DNA from: an uncultured Clostridia bacterium
Lineage (GTDB): Bacteria; Bacillota; Clostridia; TANB77; CAG-508
DNA: 64,000 nt
Direction: 5' to 3'
Assembly (NCBI GenBank): GCA_934149165.1
Contig: CAKPDY010000006.1
Span: 1 to 64,000 of the forward strand
Below are positions 1 to 8,811 of this stretch, one piece after another. The number at the start of each line of letters is the position of its first letter. Position 1 is the first letter of the stretch. Position numbers and translations under genes: made by a program. The notes below the pieces were generated by a model. That model ran no database searches. It had not been told where the DNA came from and was given only the letters and a program-made list of their open reading frames with translations.

Positions 1-812
1 GGAGATGTTATATGGTAAGCATCTGAAGTTGAACCAAATCCAATAACTTCTGCATATATTTTAGCATTTCTTTTTTTTGCATGTTCTAATTCTTCTAATA
101 CTAATATTCCACTTCCTTCTCCCATAACAAATCCGCTTCTTTCTTTATCAAATGGAATACTTGCTCTATTTTTATCTGTAGATGTACATAGTGCCTTCAT
201 ATTTTCAAAACCTGCTATTCCAACAGGACATATAGAAGCCTCTGTACCTCCTGCAACAACAACATCTTCATATCCATGTTTTATTGTTTTATACCCTTCT
301 CCTATCGCATGTGTTGAAGAACTACAAGCTGTAACAATTGCCATGGATTCACCTTTAAATCCAAATTCTATTGAAATATTTCCAGCTGGCATATTAGCTA
401 TTGCCATTGGTATAAACATAGGCGATACCCTATTATTTCCTTTTTCGTAATTAACTTCACATTGATTTTGAATTGTTATCAATCCACCAATTCCTGTACT
501 TACAAAAATACCTACATTTTTAAAATCTGTATTTTCTGAATTTATCCCACTATTTTTTACTGCTTCTCTTGCTGCTATTAGTGCAAACTGTGAAGTTCTA
601 TCTAATCTTTTTGCTTGTTTTGGCTCGAAATAATCTAAAGGATTATAATCTTTTACTTCTGCACATAAACTTGTTTTAAAATTACTATTATCAAATAACG
701 AAATATTATCGATTCCACATTCTTTATTTTCTATTCCTTTCCATGTTTCATTTACATTATTTCCTATTGGAGTAATTGCTCCTAGTCCTGTTATAACCAC
801 TCTTCTTTCCAT
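1..812 (-). CDS. fabF: Beta-ketoacyl-ACP synthase II, 3' part outside window
   Basis: Condensing enzyme of type II fatty acid synthesis; it extends acyl-ACP with malonyl-ACP in the cytoplasm. About 270 N-terminal residues are visible and the gene runs off the left edge. The start MERRVVITGLG is typical, and the active-site cysteine lies in TACSSSTHAIG at about residue 164. The start at 812 has AGGAGAG seven bases upstream. An ATG at 819 is in another frame. It follows fabG by 13 bases, so it is the last visible gene of the leftward operon. The catalytic histidines and the C-terminus cannot be seen. Confidence 0.95.
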   Translation of the reverse strand, partial: MERRVVITGLGAITPIGNNVNETWKGIENKECGIDNISLFDNSNFKTSLCAEVKDYNPLDYFEPKQAKRLDRTSQFALIAAREAVKNSGINSENTDFKNVGIFVSTGIGGLITIQNQCEVNYEKGNNRVSPMFIPMAIANMPAGNISIEFGFKGESMAIVTACSSSTHAIGEGYKTIKHGYEDVVVAGGTEASICPVGIAGFENMKALCTSTDKNRASIPFDKERSGFVMGEGSGILVLEELEHAKKRNAKIYAEVIGFGSTSDAYHITS

Positions 813-825
813 TTTTCATCTCTCC

Positions 826-1560
826 TTACATTAACATTCCACCATCAATATGAATTACTTGACCTGTAATATATGAACTATCACTAGATGCTAAAAATTT
901 AACAACATTTGCAACATCTTGCGGAGTCCCCATTCTTTTTAGAGGAATTTTTTTTGCAATATCTTCTTTAATATCATCTTTTAATACAGCTGTCATTTGT
1001 GTATCAATAAATCCTGGTGCTACTGCATTAACAGTAATGTTTCTTGAAGCTACTTCTTTTGCTAAACTTTTTGTAAATCCTATAATTCCTGCTTTTGATG
1101 CTGCATAATTTGTTTGACCTGCATTTCCTGATATTCCTACAACTGATGATATATTTATTATTCTTCCATTTTTTGCTTTCATCATATAACTAATTACATT
1201 TTTAGTTACATTAAATGTGCCTACCAAATTTGTATCTATAACTTGTTTAAAATCTTCTTCTTTCATTCTCATTAACAATGTGTCTCTTGTAATTCCTGCA
1301 TTATTTACTAATACATCTATGTTTCCAAATTCTTCTACAATTTGTTTTACAAATTTTTCGCAATCCTCAAATTTAGTTACATCCCCTTGAACCGCAAAGC
1401 ACTTTACATTATTTGCTTCTATTTCTCTTTTAGTATTTTTTAAGTCATCATTTTCTGTTCTATAATTTATTGCAATATCATATCCCTCTTTTGCAAATGT
1501 TAAGGCAATTTGCTTTCCAATTCCTCTTGTTCCACCTGTAATTAATGCTAGTTTATTCAT
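826..1560 (-). CDS. fabG: 3-oxoacyl-ACP reductase
   Basis: NADPH-dependent short-chain dehydrogenase that reduces 3-oxoacyl-ACP. The Rossmann motif TGGTRGIG is at the N-terminus, then the NNAG motif, the serine in NISS, the catalytic YAASK pair, and a C-terminal GGMLM end as in FabG. Length is about 244 residues, normal for the family. An upstream ATG at 1575 exists, but it lies inside the sequence ATGGAGGA, whose GGAGG is the ribosome binding site for the ATG at 1560, so 1560 is preferred. It sits between fabD and fabF. Confidence 0.95.
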   Translation of the reverse strand: MNKLALITGGTRGIGKQIALTFAKEGYDIAINYRTENDDLKNTKREIEANNVKCFAVQGDVTKFEDCEKFVKQIVEEFGNIDVLVNNAGITRDTLLMRMKEEDFKQVIDTNLVGTFNVTKNVISYMMKAKNGRIINISSVVGISGNAGQTNYAASKAGIIGFTKSLAKEVASRNITVNAVAPGFIDTQMTAVLKDDIKEDIAKKIPLKRMGTPQDVANVVKFLASSDSSYITGQVIHIDGGMLM

Positions 1561-1634
1561 TTTTTTATCCTCCATATTCCTTTAATACTGCTTGTAAACT
1601 ACAAACATTATTAATATTTAATATTTTTATTTGT

Positions 1635-2501
1635 TTATTTGTTGGTGTTCTTTTTACAAAACCTGATAATGTTTTTCCGAGGACCTATTTCTATAAATGT
1701 ATCTATTCCATTATTTATCATATTTTGAATTGTCTTTGAAAATTTAACTGGATTTATAATATGACAAGCTAAAATATCTTTTACATCATCTGTATCTTTG
1801 TACATTTCACCATCTATATTTTTAATTACTTTTGTTTCAAACTTATGAATAGCAATATTTTCAAGTTCTTTTCTTAAAGCTTTTGAACTTTCTATTAATT
1901 TTTCAGTGTGAAATGGACCTGCCGTTTTTAAAATTCTTATCTTTTTTGCTCCCATTTCTTTTGCAATTTCTTCTGCTTCTATAATTGCTTCTTTCTCTCC
2001 AGAAATTACAACTTGACCTACTGAATTATAATTTGCAGGAACTGCAAATCCAGATTTTACTTTTTTGCAGACATTTTCTACTTCATTATCAGTTAATCCT
2101 ATAATTGCAGCCATTTGCCATTCTCCACTAGGAAGCAAATTTTGCATATATTCACCTCGTTTTTGAACAATTTTTATTCCTTCTTCAAATGTAAGTGCTT
2201 TACCATTGATTAGTGCTGTATATTCACCTAAACTCAATCCTGCTGATATATTAGCTGTTATATTATTATCTTTTAAAATTTCTAATATTGCTAAACTTTC
2301 TGTAAGTATCGCAAGTTGTGTATATTTTGTTTCATTTAATATATCTTCTGGCCCTTCAAATGATATTTTTGCAATATCTATTCCTGTTATATTTTTAACT
2401 TTATTATATATTTTTCTTGCATCTTCATATTCTTCATATATATCTTTTCCCATTCCAATACTTTGAGATCCTTGACCAGGAAATAAAAAACCAATATTCA
2501 T
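1635..2501 (-). CDS. fabD: Malonyl-CoA:ACP transacylase
   Basis: Loads malonate from malonyl-CoA onto acyl carrier protein. Visible hallmarks are FPGQGSQ at the N-terminus, the nucleophile serine 90 in GLSLGEY, and the catalytic histidine 198 in GPFHTE. The 288-residue length is slightly short of the usual 300 to 315. Its ATG overlaps the stop codon of the upstream biotin ligase gene as ATGA, which indicates translational coupling. fabG follows after 74 bases. Confidence 0.95.
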   Translation of the reverse strand: MNIGFLFPGQGSQSIGMGKDIYEEYEDARKIYNKVKNITGIDIAKISFEGPEDILNETKYTQLAILTESLAILEILKDNNITANISAGLSLGEYTALINGKALTFEEGIKIVQKRGEYMQNLLPSGEWQMAAIIGLTDNEVENVCKKVKSGFAVPANYNSVGQVVISGEKEAIIEAEEIAKEMGAKKIRILKTAGPFHTEKLIESSKALRKELENIAIHKFETKVIKNIDGEMYKDTDDVKDILACHIINPVKFSKTIQNMINNGIDTFIEIGPRKNIIRFCKKNTNK

Positions 2502-3082
2502 TTTTTAATAACTCCTCTCATTTCTATTTCTTTTTCAAATTGATTACAAAACTCTACTATAAACTTTTTTGTATCTACATCTATTCCAAATTCTTTTTTT
2601 ATTGATGTTGCTATATTTTTTATATCATCTGTAAATTTTTCCTTTTTAGTATTAATTCCAATTCCAACTACCAAATACTTAACTTTTTCATTAACAAGTT
2701 TAGTTTGAGTCAAAATTCCACCTATTTTTTTATTATTAAATGTAATATCATTTGGTTCTTTAATATTTAAGCAAATTCCATATTGATTCTTAAAAATATC
2801 AACAATTATATTTGCAATTTTTATTGTAAGTCCATCTAATCTTTGAATATTACAATTTGTTTTTATAAAAAATGAGAATGCTATATTATTTGCTTCATCT
2901 GTATGCCAGACTCTTCCATGTGTTCCTATTCCTTTATCCTGAATATCTGCAAATACTAAAGTACCATCTGGAGTATTTTTGTTTTCTATTAATCTCCAAA
3001 TTTCATTTTGTGTTGAATCTATTTTGCTATAAAAAATACTATTTCTTCCTAAAAATTTAGTTTTTAAGTTTTCTAATTGCAT
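2498..3082 (-). CDS. birA: Biotin--[acetyl-CoA carboxylase] ligase, catalytic domain only
   Basis: Attaches biotin to the carboxyl carrier protein of acetyl-CoA carboxylase, the step that feeds this operon with malonyl-CoA. It has the DSTQNE motif, a nucleotide-binding loop read here as KGIGTHGRVW, and the NKKIGGIL strand. At 194 residues it lacks the N-terminal repressor helix-turn-helix. The loop is divergent (family usually GRGRRGR) and the usual KWPND motif reads KEPND, so activity is likely but not certain. It overlaps the upstream acyl-activating gene by 26 bases and fabD by 4. AGGA precedes the ATG. Confidence 0.85.
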   Translation of the reverse strand: MQLENLKTKFLGRNSIFYSKIDSTQNEIWRLIENKNTPDGTLVFADIQDKGIGTHGRVWHTDEANNIAFSFFIKTNCNIQRLDGLTIKIANIIVDIFKNQYGICLNIKEPNDITFNNKKIGGILTQTKLVNEKVKYLVVGIGINTKKEKFTDDIKNIATSIKKEFGIDVDTKKFIVEFCNQFEKEIEMRGVIKK

Positions 3083-4775
3083 CTAAATTTTCCTGCCTTT
3101 TTATTTTATTTGTTGTTGTTTTTATCAATGGTTCTTCTGTTAGTATCATTCCTCTTATTGCTTTATATGATGGCATAGTTTGGTTTACTTCTTTAATTTT
3201 CTTTGACAAGACTTTATATATGTCTTCATCTTTTTCAACTTTATAAACATCTTTTATAACATCTCTATCAAATACTATCTTTACATTTATTTTTATATTA
3301 TTCTCATCATTTGATTGTATTTTTCCAAAGATAAACGACTCTTTTATTCCTTCTATTTTATTCACTAAATTTTCCATTTCTTCTGGGAATATGTTTTTGC
3401 CATTTTTTAATACTATTACACTTTTCTTTCTACCACATATAAATATATATCCTTCTTCATCTATTTTGGCTAAATCCCCTGTATAAAACCATCCATCTTG
3501 TAATGATTTTTTATTTACTTTTTCATTTTCATAATATCCTAGCATCACACTTGAACCTCTAACTACTAGTTCTCCAATTCCATCATCATTTACATCTACA
3601 AGTTTTGCTTCTATGCTTGGAACTGTTTTTCCAATTGAACCTAACTTATAATTCTTATTTGTTCCAACTGCCACAACAGGTGAAGTTTCAGTCAATCCAT
3701 ATCCTTGTACTAAGTTTAGTCCTAATAATCTATATTTTTCTTCTATTGTCTTATCTAAAGCTGCAGCTCCACTTATGAATAACTTTATATTTCCACCTAG
3801 CATATCATGTATTTCTTTAAATACTTCTTTCTTTTTTTGCATAGATAAATTTTTATATTTTTCTTCATTTTCTAATATTTCCTCAAGTTTTCCTTGTTTT
3901 TCTAATTTTTTTCTAATCATCATAAATATTCTTTCATATATACCTGGTACACAAGCCATAACTGTTACATGATATTCATTTAAATTTTCTACTATATGTC
4001 TCAAGCCATCACAAAATACAGTTTCTGCTCCTTTATATAATGAAAATAAAAATCCTACTGTACATTCAAATACATGGTGTATTGGCAAAATAGAAAGAAA
4101 AACATCATCTTGCGTTACATCTAAAATACTTCCAATATCCATTAAATTTGTGCAAATATTTTCGTGTGAAAGTGCTACTACTTTAGACTTAGATGTAGTT
4201 CCTGATGTAAATAGCATAATTTCCATTTCTTTTGAATTGATTTTTGCATTTAAAAACTCATTATTTCCTTCTTCTATTAATTTCTTACCTTCTCGTATTA
4301 ATTCTTTTTGTGAGTATATACATTCACAATTCTCATCATTATCCATAGAAATTAAATGTTTTAATTTGTTTTTTTCACTATATCTAATATTTTGGATTAT
4401 TTCTGAATATTTTTTTGTATAAAATATTGCTTCTATATCAGATCTCTCTATCAATAATTCTAGCTCATTTGCAGGCAGTGATTTATCTAACGGAACAACA
4501 ATTCCTGTTCCACATACAATTGATAAATATGCTATTTCCCATTCATATCTATTTTCTCCAATAACTGCAATTCGTTTTCCTTTTAATCCTAAATTTATTA
4601 ATGCTGTTCCTAAATTATTTACCATATCTCGCACTTCTTTATGTGAAAAAATTTGATATTTTCCTTCTTCTACTTTTATTTTATATGCTGGTCTATCTCC
4701 ATATAATTTTCCTGTTTTATTTAACATATCTTTTAAATCATTAATTTTTAAATAATCATATATTCTCTTACTCAT
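3057..4775 (-). CDS. AMP-forming acyl-CoA/ACP synthetase (long-chain type)
   Basis: Member of the ANL superfamily that activates a carboxylate, most likely a fatty acid, through an acyl-adenylate. The P-loop-like motif LFTSGTTSKSK is at about residue 190, GYGLTETSP at about 360, YTGDLA with the ribose-binding Asp at about 430, and a C-terminal KNGKNIFPEE hinge region. It is the first gene of the fab operon, so it may recycle free fatty acids into the pathway or onto ACP (inference). The paralogue at 55464-57329 is about the same type. Substrate chain length cannot be read from the sequence. Confidence 0.88.
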   Translation of the reverse strand: MSKRIYDYLKINDLKDMLNKTGKLYGDRPAYKIKVEEGKYQIFSHKEVRDMVNNLGTALINLGLKGKRIAVIGENRYEWEIAYLSIVCGTGIVVPLDKSLPANELELLIERSDIEAIFYTKKYSEIIQNIRYSEKNKLKHLISMDNDENCECIYSQKELIREGKKLIEEGNNEFLNAKINSKEMEIMLFTSGTTSKSKVVALSHENICTNLMDIGSILDVTQDDVFLSILPIHHVFECTVGFLFSLYKGAETVFCDGLRHIVENLNEYHVTVMACVPGIYERIFMMIRKKLEKQGKLEEILENEEKYKNLSMQKKKEVFKEIHDMLGGNIKLFISGAAALDKTIEEKYRLLGLNLVQGYGLTETSPVVAVGTNKNYKLGSIGKTVPSIEAKLVDVNDDGIGELVVRGSSVMLGYYENEKVNKKSLQDGWFYTGDLAKIDEEGYIFICGRKKSVIVLKNGKNIFPEEMENLVNKIEGIKESFIFGKIQSNDENNIKINVKIVFDRDVIKDVYKVEKDEDIYKVLSKKIKEVNQTMPSYKAIRGMILTEEPLIKTTTNKIKRQENLDAIRKLKN

Positions 4776-4962
4776 ATTTTCTCCTATTACTTCTAATTTT
4801 GTATCATATTTATATCATAATAACAAATTAATGTCTTTAGACTGGTAAGTCAGTACAATCTGTTATAACTGCTCCGTAGTTTGACATGATGTCAGAACAA
4901 TTGTTAATCAAAGAATATAAAGGTAACCTCTCAACCAAGCAGCGTATCCAACTAATCACATA

Positions 4963-4991
4963 AAAATCCCCCAGTATAACTGGGGGATTTT
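4963..4991 (-). terminator. Strong intrinsic terminator, palindromic
   Basis: Perfect 13-bp stem with a 3-base loop, including five consecutive G-C pairs and flanking A and T runs that would serve both directions. It separates the fab operon from everything upstream. It is the first of three hairpins in a row (see 4998-5040). Confidence 0.85.
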
Positions 4992-4997
4992 CATATC

Positions 4998-5040
4998 GGC
5001 CTATAAGGCCTTGATACTAGCTGACGCTAAAGCGTCTCAG
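4998..5040. repeat. Two tandem small hairpins in a higher-GC scar
   Basis: The palindrome GGCCT-ATA-AGGCC lies at 4998-5010, and GACGCT-AA-AGCGTC at 5023-5036 with extended imperfect arms at 5021-5040. Together with the terminator at 4963-4991 they form a structured 80-base patch. Closely spaced subterminal hairpins resemble the right ends of IS200/IS605 elements, but no transposase is seen, so this is only a suggestion. The rest of 4800-4960 holds no gene that I can support. Confidence 0.4.
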
Positions 5041-5049
5041 TTTGACAGC

Positions 5050-5280
5050 TTACGCCACTTTTGCTTGCGTTTTTATTACTTGCAACCCTTTTATCAGTAA
5101 CTTTTTCGCACCATGCCAGTGCTTTACATTTGCGGGAATTATTACAACATCTCCAACCTTTAAGCTTTGTGGCTCTTTTCCTTCCTCTTGGTACCAGCCT
5201 TCTCCATCAACACAAGTTAAAATCTGTGCTCCGTTTTTTTTACTATGATGTATATGCCAATAATAGTTACTATCGGTCAA
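5050..5280 (-). pseudogene. Cupin-domain gene fragment
   Basis: About 76 codons of a cupin barrel: WHIHHS, then GEGWYQEEG, GDVVIIPANVKHWHG. These match the metal-binding cupin motif pair found in proteins of the carboxymuconolactone decarboxylase plus cupin family. The usual N-terminal part and the C-terminal strands are missing. The only start in frame is a TTG with no ribosome binding site, so this is a remnant. Base composition is less AT-rich than the neighbours, and it sits next to the hairpin scar at 4963-5040. Confidence 0.7.
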
Positions 5281-5338
5281 TACTTTTTTAAAATTTTTAT
5301 TTTGTAAAGTAATTTGTAAATATTATTAAATCATCTTA

Positions 5339-6244
5339 TTAATTATTTTCAATAATTCCATCATTTTTCATCTTATTTATTATTTTAGCATAAACTCTAT
5401 CTTTTACCCATACCTCAGATGTTACATTTAATACTTCATTAATTGGAACCCACTTTACACCACTATTTTCATCTTCTTTTATATGTATTTCTTCATTTTC
5501 ATCAGCTTCTAATATATATGTTACATTAAGATGAATATGTGAACCAACATATTTTCCTTTTTTTTCATGACCATTTACATTAATTAATTCTAGTGAATAA
5601 ATGTCTTTGGAGATAGGTATAACATTTTTTATTCCTGTTTCTTCTTTTGATTCTTTCATGGCAACATATAGAAGATTACTATCACCATCACTGTGTCCGC
5701 CTACCCATGCCCATGAATTATATATTTTATGGTATATCATTAAAACTTTTGTTCTTTCTTTGTTAAGTACAAATGCCGAACTTGTAAAATGACCATATTC
5801 ATTTTGCCTAGTTAAAACATCATCAAAATCATTAATATAATTTAACATAATTTTTCTTTCAACTTCTTCTTGTTCATTATATGGGGTAAATTTTTCAATG
5901 TTTTCTTTTAAATTATCCACATTGATTTTTATTTTAATTCCTAAAATACCATATTGTTGTTCTTTTTCAGGTGAATAGATTTTATGCATAGATTTTGTTT
6001 TTTGTACTATTTCTTCTTCATTAGAATACAATTTTCTAAATAACTCTTCAAATGTATTCTCCCTGTATAAATCAATAACATCAACCAACAGTTTTTCATT
6101 ATAATCTGGTAATTTTGTAAATTCTATTTTGTCTCCAATTTTTATTTGTTGTCTTTTCTCATCATATAATCTAAATTCTATTGTTTTTGTACCGTTTTTT
6201 ATTCTTTCAAATGGACTTTCATTTAATTTCATTTTATGTAACAT
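5339..6244 (-). CDS. ASCH-domain plus Nudix hydrolase fusion
   Basis: Two-domain protein of 301 residues. Residues 1 to about 105 look like an ASCH (PUA-like) RNA-binding domain (ESPFERIKNGTKTIEFR). Residues about 150-290 are a Nudix domain with GGHSDGDS and KESKEETGI. In the Nudix box the first conserved Glu is Ser and Arg is Lys, while the metal-binding EE pair is kept. The likely role is hydrolysis of a nucleotide or nucleotide-sugar diphosphate, substrate unknown. A good GGAGGAAT site precedes the ATG. It is at the left edge of the house-cleaning island. Confidence 0.8.
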   Translation of the reverse strand: MLHKMKLNESPFERIKNGTKTIEFRLYDEKRQQIKIGDKIEFTKLPDYNEKLLVDVIDLYRENTFEELFRKLYSNEEEIVQKTKSMHKIYSPEKEQQYGILGIKIKINVDNLKENIEKFTPYNEQEEVERKIMLNYINDFDDVLTRQNEYGHFTSSAFVLNKERTKVLMIYHKIYNSWAWVGGHSDGDSNLLYVAMKESKEETGIKNVIPISKDIYSLELINVNGHEKKGKYVGSHIHLNVTYILEADENEEIHIKEDENSGVKWVPINEVLNVTSEVWVKDRVYAKIINKMKNDGIIENN

Positions 6245-6293
6245 ATGTATTCCTCCTTTATTTCACAATGTTTATTCTTTTTTCAATTTTTGA

Positions 6294-6352
6294 AACAAAA
6301 CATTTCCGTTTTTATCAATGATAAAAGCATATACTGCTCTATGCCAATAACC
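6294..6352. repeat. 59-bp perfect duplicate of a Nudix gene segment
   Basis: These 59 bases are identical, in the same orientation, to 11125-11183 inside the Nudix gene at 10725-11261. The copied part encodes the stretch from HRAVYAF to NVLL. Here it lies in an intergenic gap and is not translated from a start. It looks like the scar of a gene duplication followed by deletion, or of ectopic recombination. Confidence 0.9.
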
Positions 6353-6366
6353 ATTTTATTATCTTG

Positions 6367-6600
6367 TTAAATTTCTTTATAAGTCAACTTTTCATATATC
6401 TCATCTATATTATTTACCTCTAGCATATTTAAAATTTTATATGCTTTTTCTTTTGAAATTTTAAAAAATATTTTCTCATCTTTTAACATTTCCTGTATTG
6501 TGATATCGCTAACATAATCTTTTTTATTCTTTTTTTTATATTCAATATTTGCTTCATTTATTAATTTTATGCATTTAAATATATTCGTATCTTCCATCAT
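6367..6600 (-). CDS. Small hypothetical protein
   Basis: About 77 residues, highly charged, with predicted helices (IFKCIKLINEAN, KAYKILNMLEVNN) and no signal peptide or membrane segment. No family recognised. It overlaps the 3' end of the larger gene at 6575-7627, so the two are probably co-translated. AGGGG lies seven bases before the ATG at 6600; an upstream in-frame TTG at 6606 is too close to that site. Confidence 0.55.
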   Translation of the reverse strand: MMEDTNIFKCIKLINEANIEYKKKNKKDYVSDITIQEMLKDEKIFFKISKEKAYKILNMLEVNNIDEIYEKLTYKEI

Positions 6601-7627
6601 ATTCAATCCCCTCTGATATTATATGTCTTTCTTTATTATGTACATATTTACCTTCATGAATATTATCATTAAACTCTCTATCACTTAATATTTTTATTCC
6701 TGAAGAATTTATGACCATAAATTTCATGTTCCATCTCATATACAAAGTCTCTTTATATGTTTTATTCTCTTTTTCCCAAACTTTTTTAGGTTCATATCCT
6801 TTCATTTCTAATATTTTATACATATACTTAAATATACCATCATTGCCTATTATTTTTATTTTTTCTAACAATATATCTATCCACTCACGTTTTGATTTTT
6901 CTATTGTATCAGTTTCAATTTCTTTTTCAAATTCTTTTTTTGATTTTCTTGTTTTATTTATTTTAGTTAGATTTTCTTTAACAATATTTTTTTCATCACT
7001 TACTATAGTTATGCCTTTTATTTCTAATCCTAATTTTACTCTATTTAAATCCGCGCCTTTCCAATAATCATCTGTGTCAATAATAATCATAAAATCATCA
7101 CATATATATGCTGTAGCATAATGAGTTTCATATTCATCTGACACTAAAAAAATGTCTGATTCTTCTTTAATGAATTGTTTCAATCTAACAGCAACATATC
7201 TAGATAATTCATAACATATCCTTCTGTTATGTTTTTTTCTGTTTTCTTTCCATACTAAACTAGGATTCCTTCCATATTTTGAATCTATTGTGCAAATATT
7301 TTTTTCTTTATTATAATTTCCTAAAAAATAACAAAAATCATCAAAAATAAAATGCTTACAAACTAAACAGTGTATTTTTAATATTTTTTCTATAGTAGAT
7401 AACTGTTCGAAATTTTTATCTTGACATAATTCGTCAAAGATACTGTCATCATCTTCTTTCCAACATACATAGTCTTTTTTTATTTCATTATTGTCGATTT
7501 CTTCTGTTTCCTCTGGATTGACTTTTATTTTATTCCAATTCATCAAACTATTTATTTCTTTTAATTTATTTAAAAATTCCTCTCTTTTCTCTGCTTTGTT
7601 CATCTCTATAACTCTTTTCTTAAACAT
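6575..7627 (-). CDS. Transglutaminase-like cysteine protein, cytoplasmic
   Basis: 350 residues. The region 130-190 has the layout of a transglutaminase-like core: Cys138 in NRRICYELSRYVAVRL, His169 in YETHYATAY, and Asp184 or 186 in IIIDTDDYW. This is pattern-based; no close family member is recognised. There is no signal peptide or membrane segment, so it would act inside the cell as a peptidase, amidase or a degenerate binding fold. It overlaps the upstream GNAT gene by about 20 bases if the first ATG is used; an internal ATG at 7603 is an alternative start. Confidence 0.6.
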   Translation of the reverse strand: MFKKRVIEMNKAEKREEFLNKLKEINSLMNWNKIKVNPEETEEIDNNEIKKDYVCWKEDDDSIFDELCQDKNFEQLSTIEKILKIHCLVCKHFIFDDFCYFLGNYNKEKNICTIDSKYGRNPSLVWKENRKKHNRRICYELSRYVAVRLKQFIKEESDIFLVSDEYETHYATAYICDDFMIIIDTDDYWKGADLNRVKLGLEIKGITIVSDEKNIVKENLTKINKTRKSKKEFEKEIETDTIEKSKREWIDILLEKIKIIGNDGIFKYMYKILEMKGYEPKKVWEKENKTYKETLYMRWNMKFMVINSSGIKILSDREFNDNIHEGKYVHNKERHIISEGIEYDGRYEYI

Positions 7628-8064
7628 ATTTTATTTATATTAAAACCTTCGTTTTCATATAAATCAATAGCATTACTATTATCTTTGCATACTGATAATT
7701 CTATATATGCAGCTTCCTTTTTCTTAGCCCAATTATAAAATTCATTCATTAGTTTTTTCGCAATTCCATTGCCTCTATATTCTTGTTTTACAAATAATGC
7801 ATCTAATTGAGCTACTATTTTGTTTAAAAGTGTACCATTATCTTGAATATATCCATAAATATAACCTAAAATTGTATCATTTTGTTTTGCTACTAAAATA
7901 CACATATCTTTATTTTCTATATATTTTTCATAGAAATTTTTTACTTTATATTTTTCATTTATATTGTTATCATAATTTTTTCTTTCATCTTGTATCAAGC
8001 ATGTAAGCATATTATTTATTTCATTTGTATCGTTAAAATTTGCTTTACTAATTATAAAATTCAT
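7606..8064 (-). CDS. GNAT family N-acetyltransferase
   Basis: Acetyl-CoA-dependent acyltransferase of the GNAT fold, about 152 residues. The acetyl-CoA loop reads FVKQEYRGNGIAKKLM, and the C-terminal NSNAIDLYENEGF motif is typical. Target unknown. The ATG at 8064 has GGAGG eight bases upstream; the ATG at 8082 lies on the far side of that site and is disfavoured. Part of the minus-strand accessory island. Confidence 0.88.
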   Translation of the reverse strand: MNFIISKANFNDTNEINNMLTCLIQDERKNYDNNINEKYKVKNFYEKYIENKDMCILVAKQNDTILGYIYGYIQDNGTLLNKIVAQLDALFVKQEYRGNGIAKKLMNEFYNWAKKKEAAYIELSVCKDNSNAIDLYENEGFNINKICLRKEL

Positions 8065-8090
8065 TTTATAGACCTCCGACATATGGATTT

Positions 8091-8672
8091 TTATATTATA
8101 TTTCTTACTAACTCTTTTATTTTAAGCTTAGAATATTTCCAATAATAATCATTTGATTCTTCTGTTGACATTTCTGCAATTGGTTTATCATATCCAATTG
8201 GTACAACGACTTGATTTAATGGATATGAAAATTCTTTCAAAATAACATTGTCTTTTGACATGTATACATATGGTATTTCAATTATCTCTTGAAAAATTTC
8301 ATTATTTTTTCCTATTACACAATATGCTCGAGGAAATATAATTTTTTCACCTTCAGATAAATAATTTTCATATAATATCTTATTCAGATATTCTTTTACG
8401 TTTTCTATCATCTTTCCTTTCAAAATAATTCCATCATCAATTCCTATAAAATAATCATAATTCTCATTACTAAAGTAGTTTTTAACCGTTTCTGCTTTTA
8501 CTCTAGCTCTGTTCGCTATATTTCCAACTTCTTTATTATCTGGTCCATTGTAATTGATATCATTTAAAGACAATATTTGAAAATTTTCGTTAGTAATACC
8601 AGCTTTTCTTAATAAACAACTGATAATCTTAAATTTGTCCCTATTTGTTGTTGCTATAAGTATTTTTTTCAT
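8091..8672 (-). CDS. HAM1/RdgB-like non-canonical purine NTP pyrophosphatase
   Basis: Member of the ITPase/HAM1 fold, which removes deaminated purine triphosphates such as dITP or XTP. Seen: TTNRDKF at the N-terminus, NRARVKAETV, GIDDGI (usual form ADDSGL), and GYDKPIAEMSTEESN near the C-terminus (usual form GYDP...AEM...EKN). The protein is more divergent than housekeeping RdgB, so the substrate may differ. It has a promoter and leader that are almost identical to those of the DUF84 NTPase gene at 11999-12538. Confidence 0.75.
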   Translation of the reverse strand: MKKILIATTNRDKFKIISCLLRKAGITNENFQILSLNDINYNGPDNKEVGNIANRARVKAETVKNYFSNENYDYFIGIDDGIILKGKMIENVKEYLNKILYENYLSEGEKIIFPRAYCVIGKNNEIFQEIIEIPYVYMSKDNVILKEFSYPLNQVVVPIGYDKPIAEMSTEESNDYYWKYSKLKIKELVRNII

Positions 8673-8763
8673 TTTTTACTCCATTCATAAATTTTGTTCT
8701 ATTATGTTTTTATATTATATATATCATGTTTTCCCATACTTTTCAATCTATAAAGCAAGGATT
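8670..8763 (-). promoter_or_regulatory. Duplicated promoter-leader, copy A
   Basis: Upstream region of the HAM1-like gene, with -35 TTGAAA at 8741-8746, a 17-base spacer, and -10 TATATA at 8718-8723, followed by a GGAG ribosome binding site. It aligns without gaps to 12536-12629 over 94 bases with seven differences (about 93 percent). Confidence 0.75.
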
Positions 8764-8811
8764 CCAGGATAAATAATTAATCATATGTTTCTGATTTATT
8801 TGTATCATTTT

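Noticed and set aside
4840..4960. End of a tnpB gene before the hairpins
   Set aside because: All three frames are stopped repeatedly and no TnpB motif could be read.
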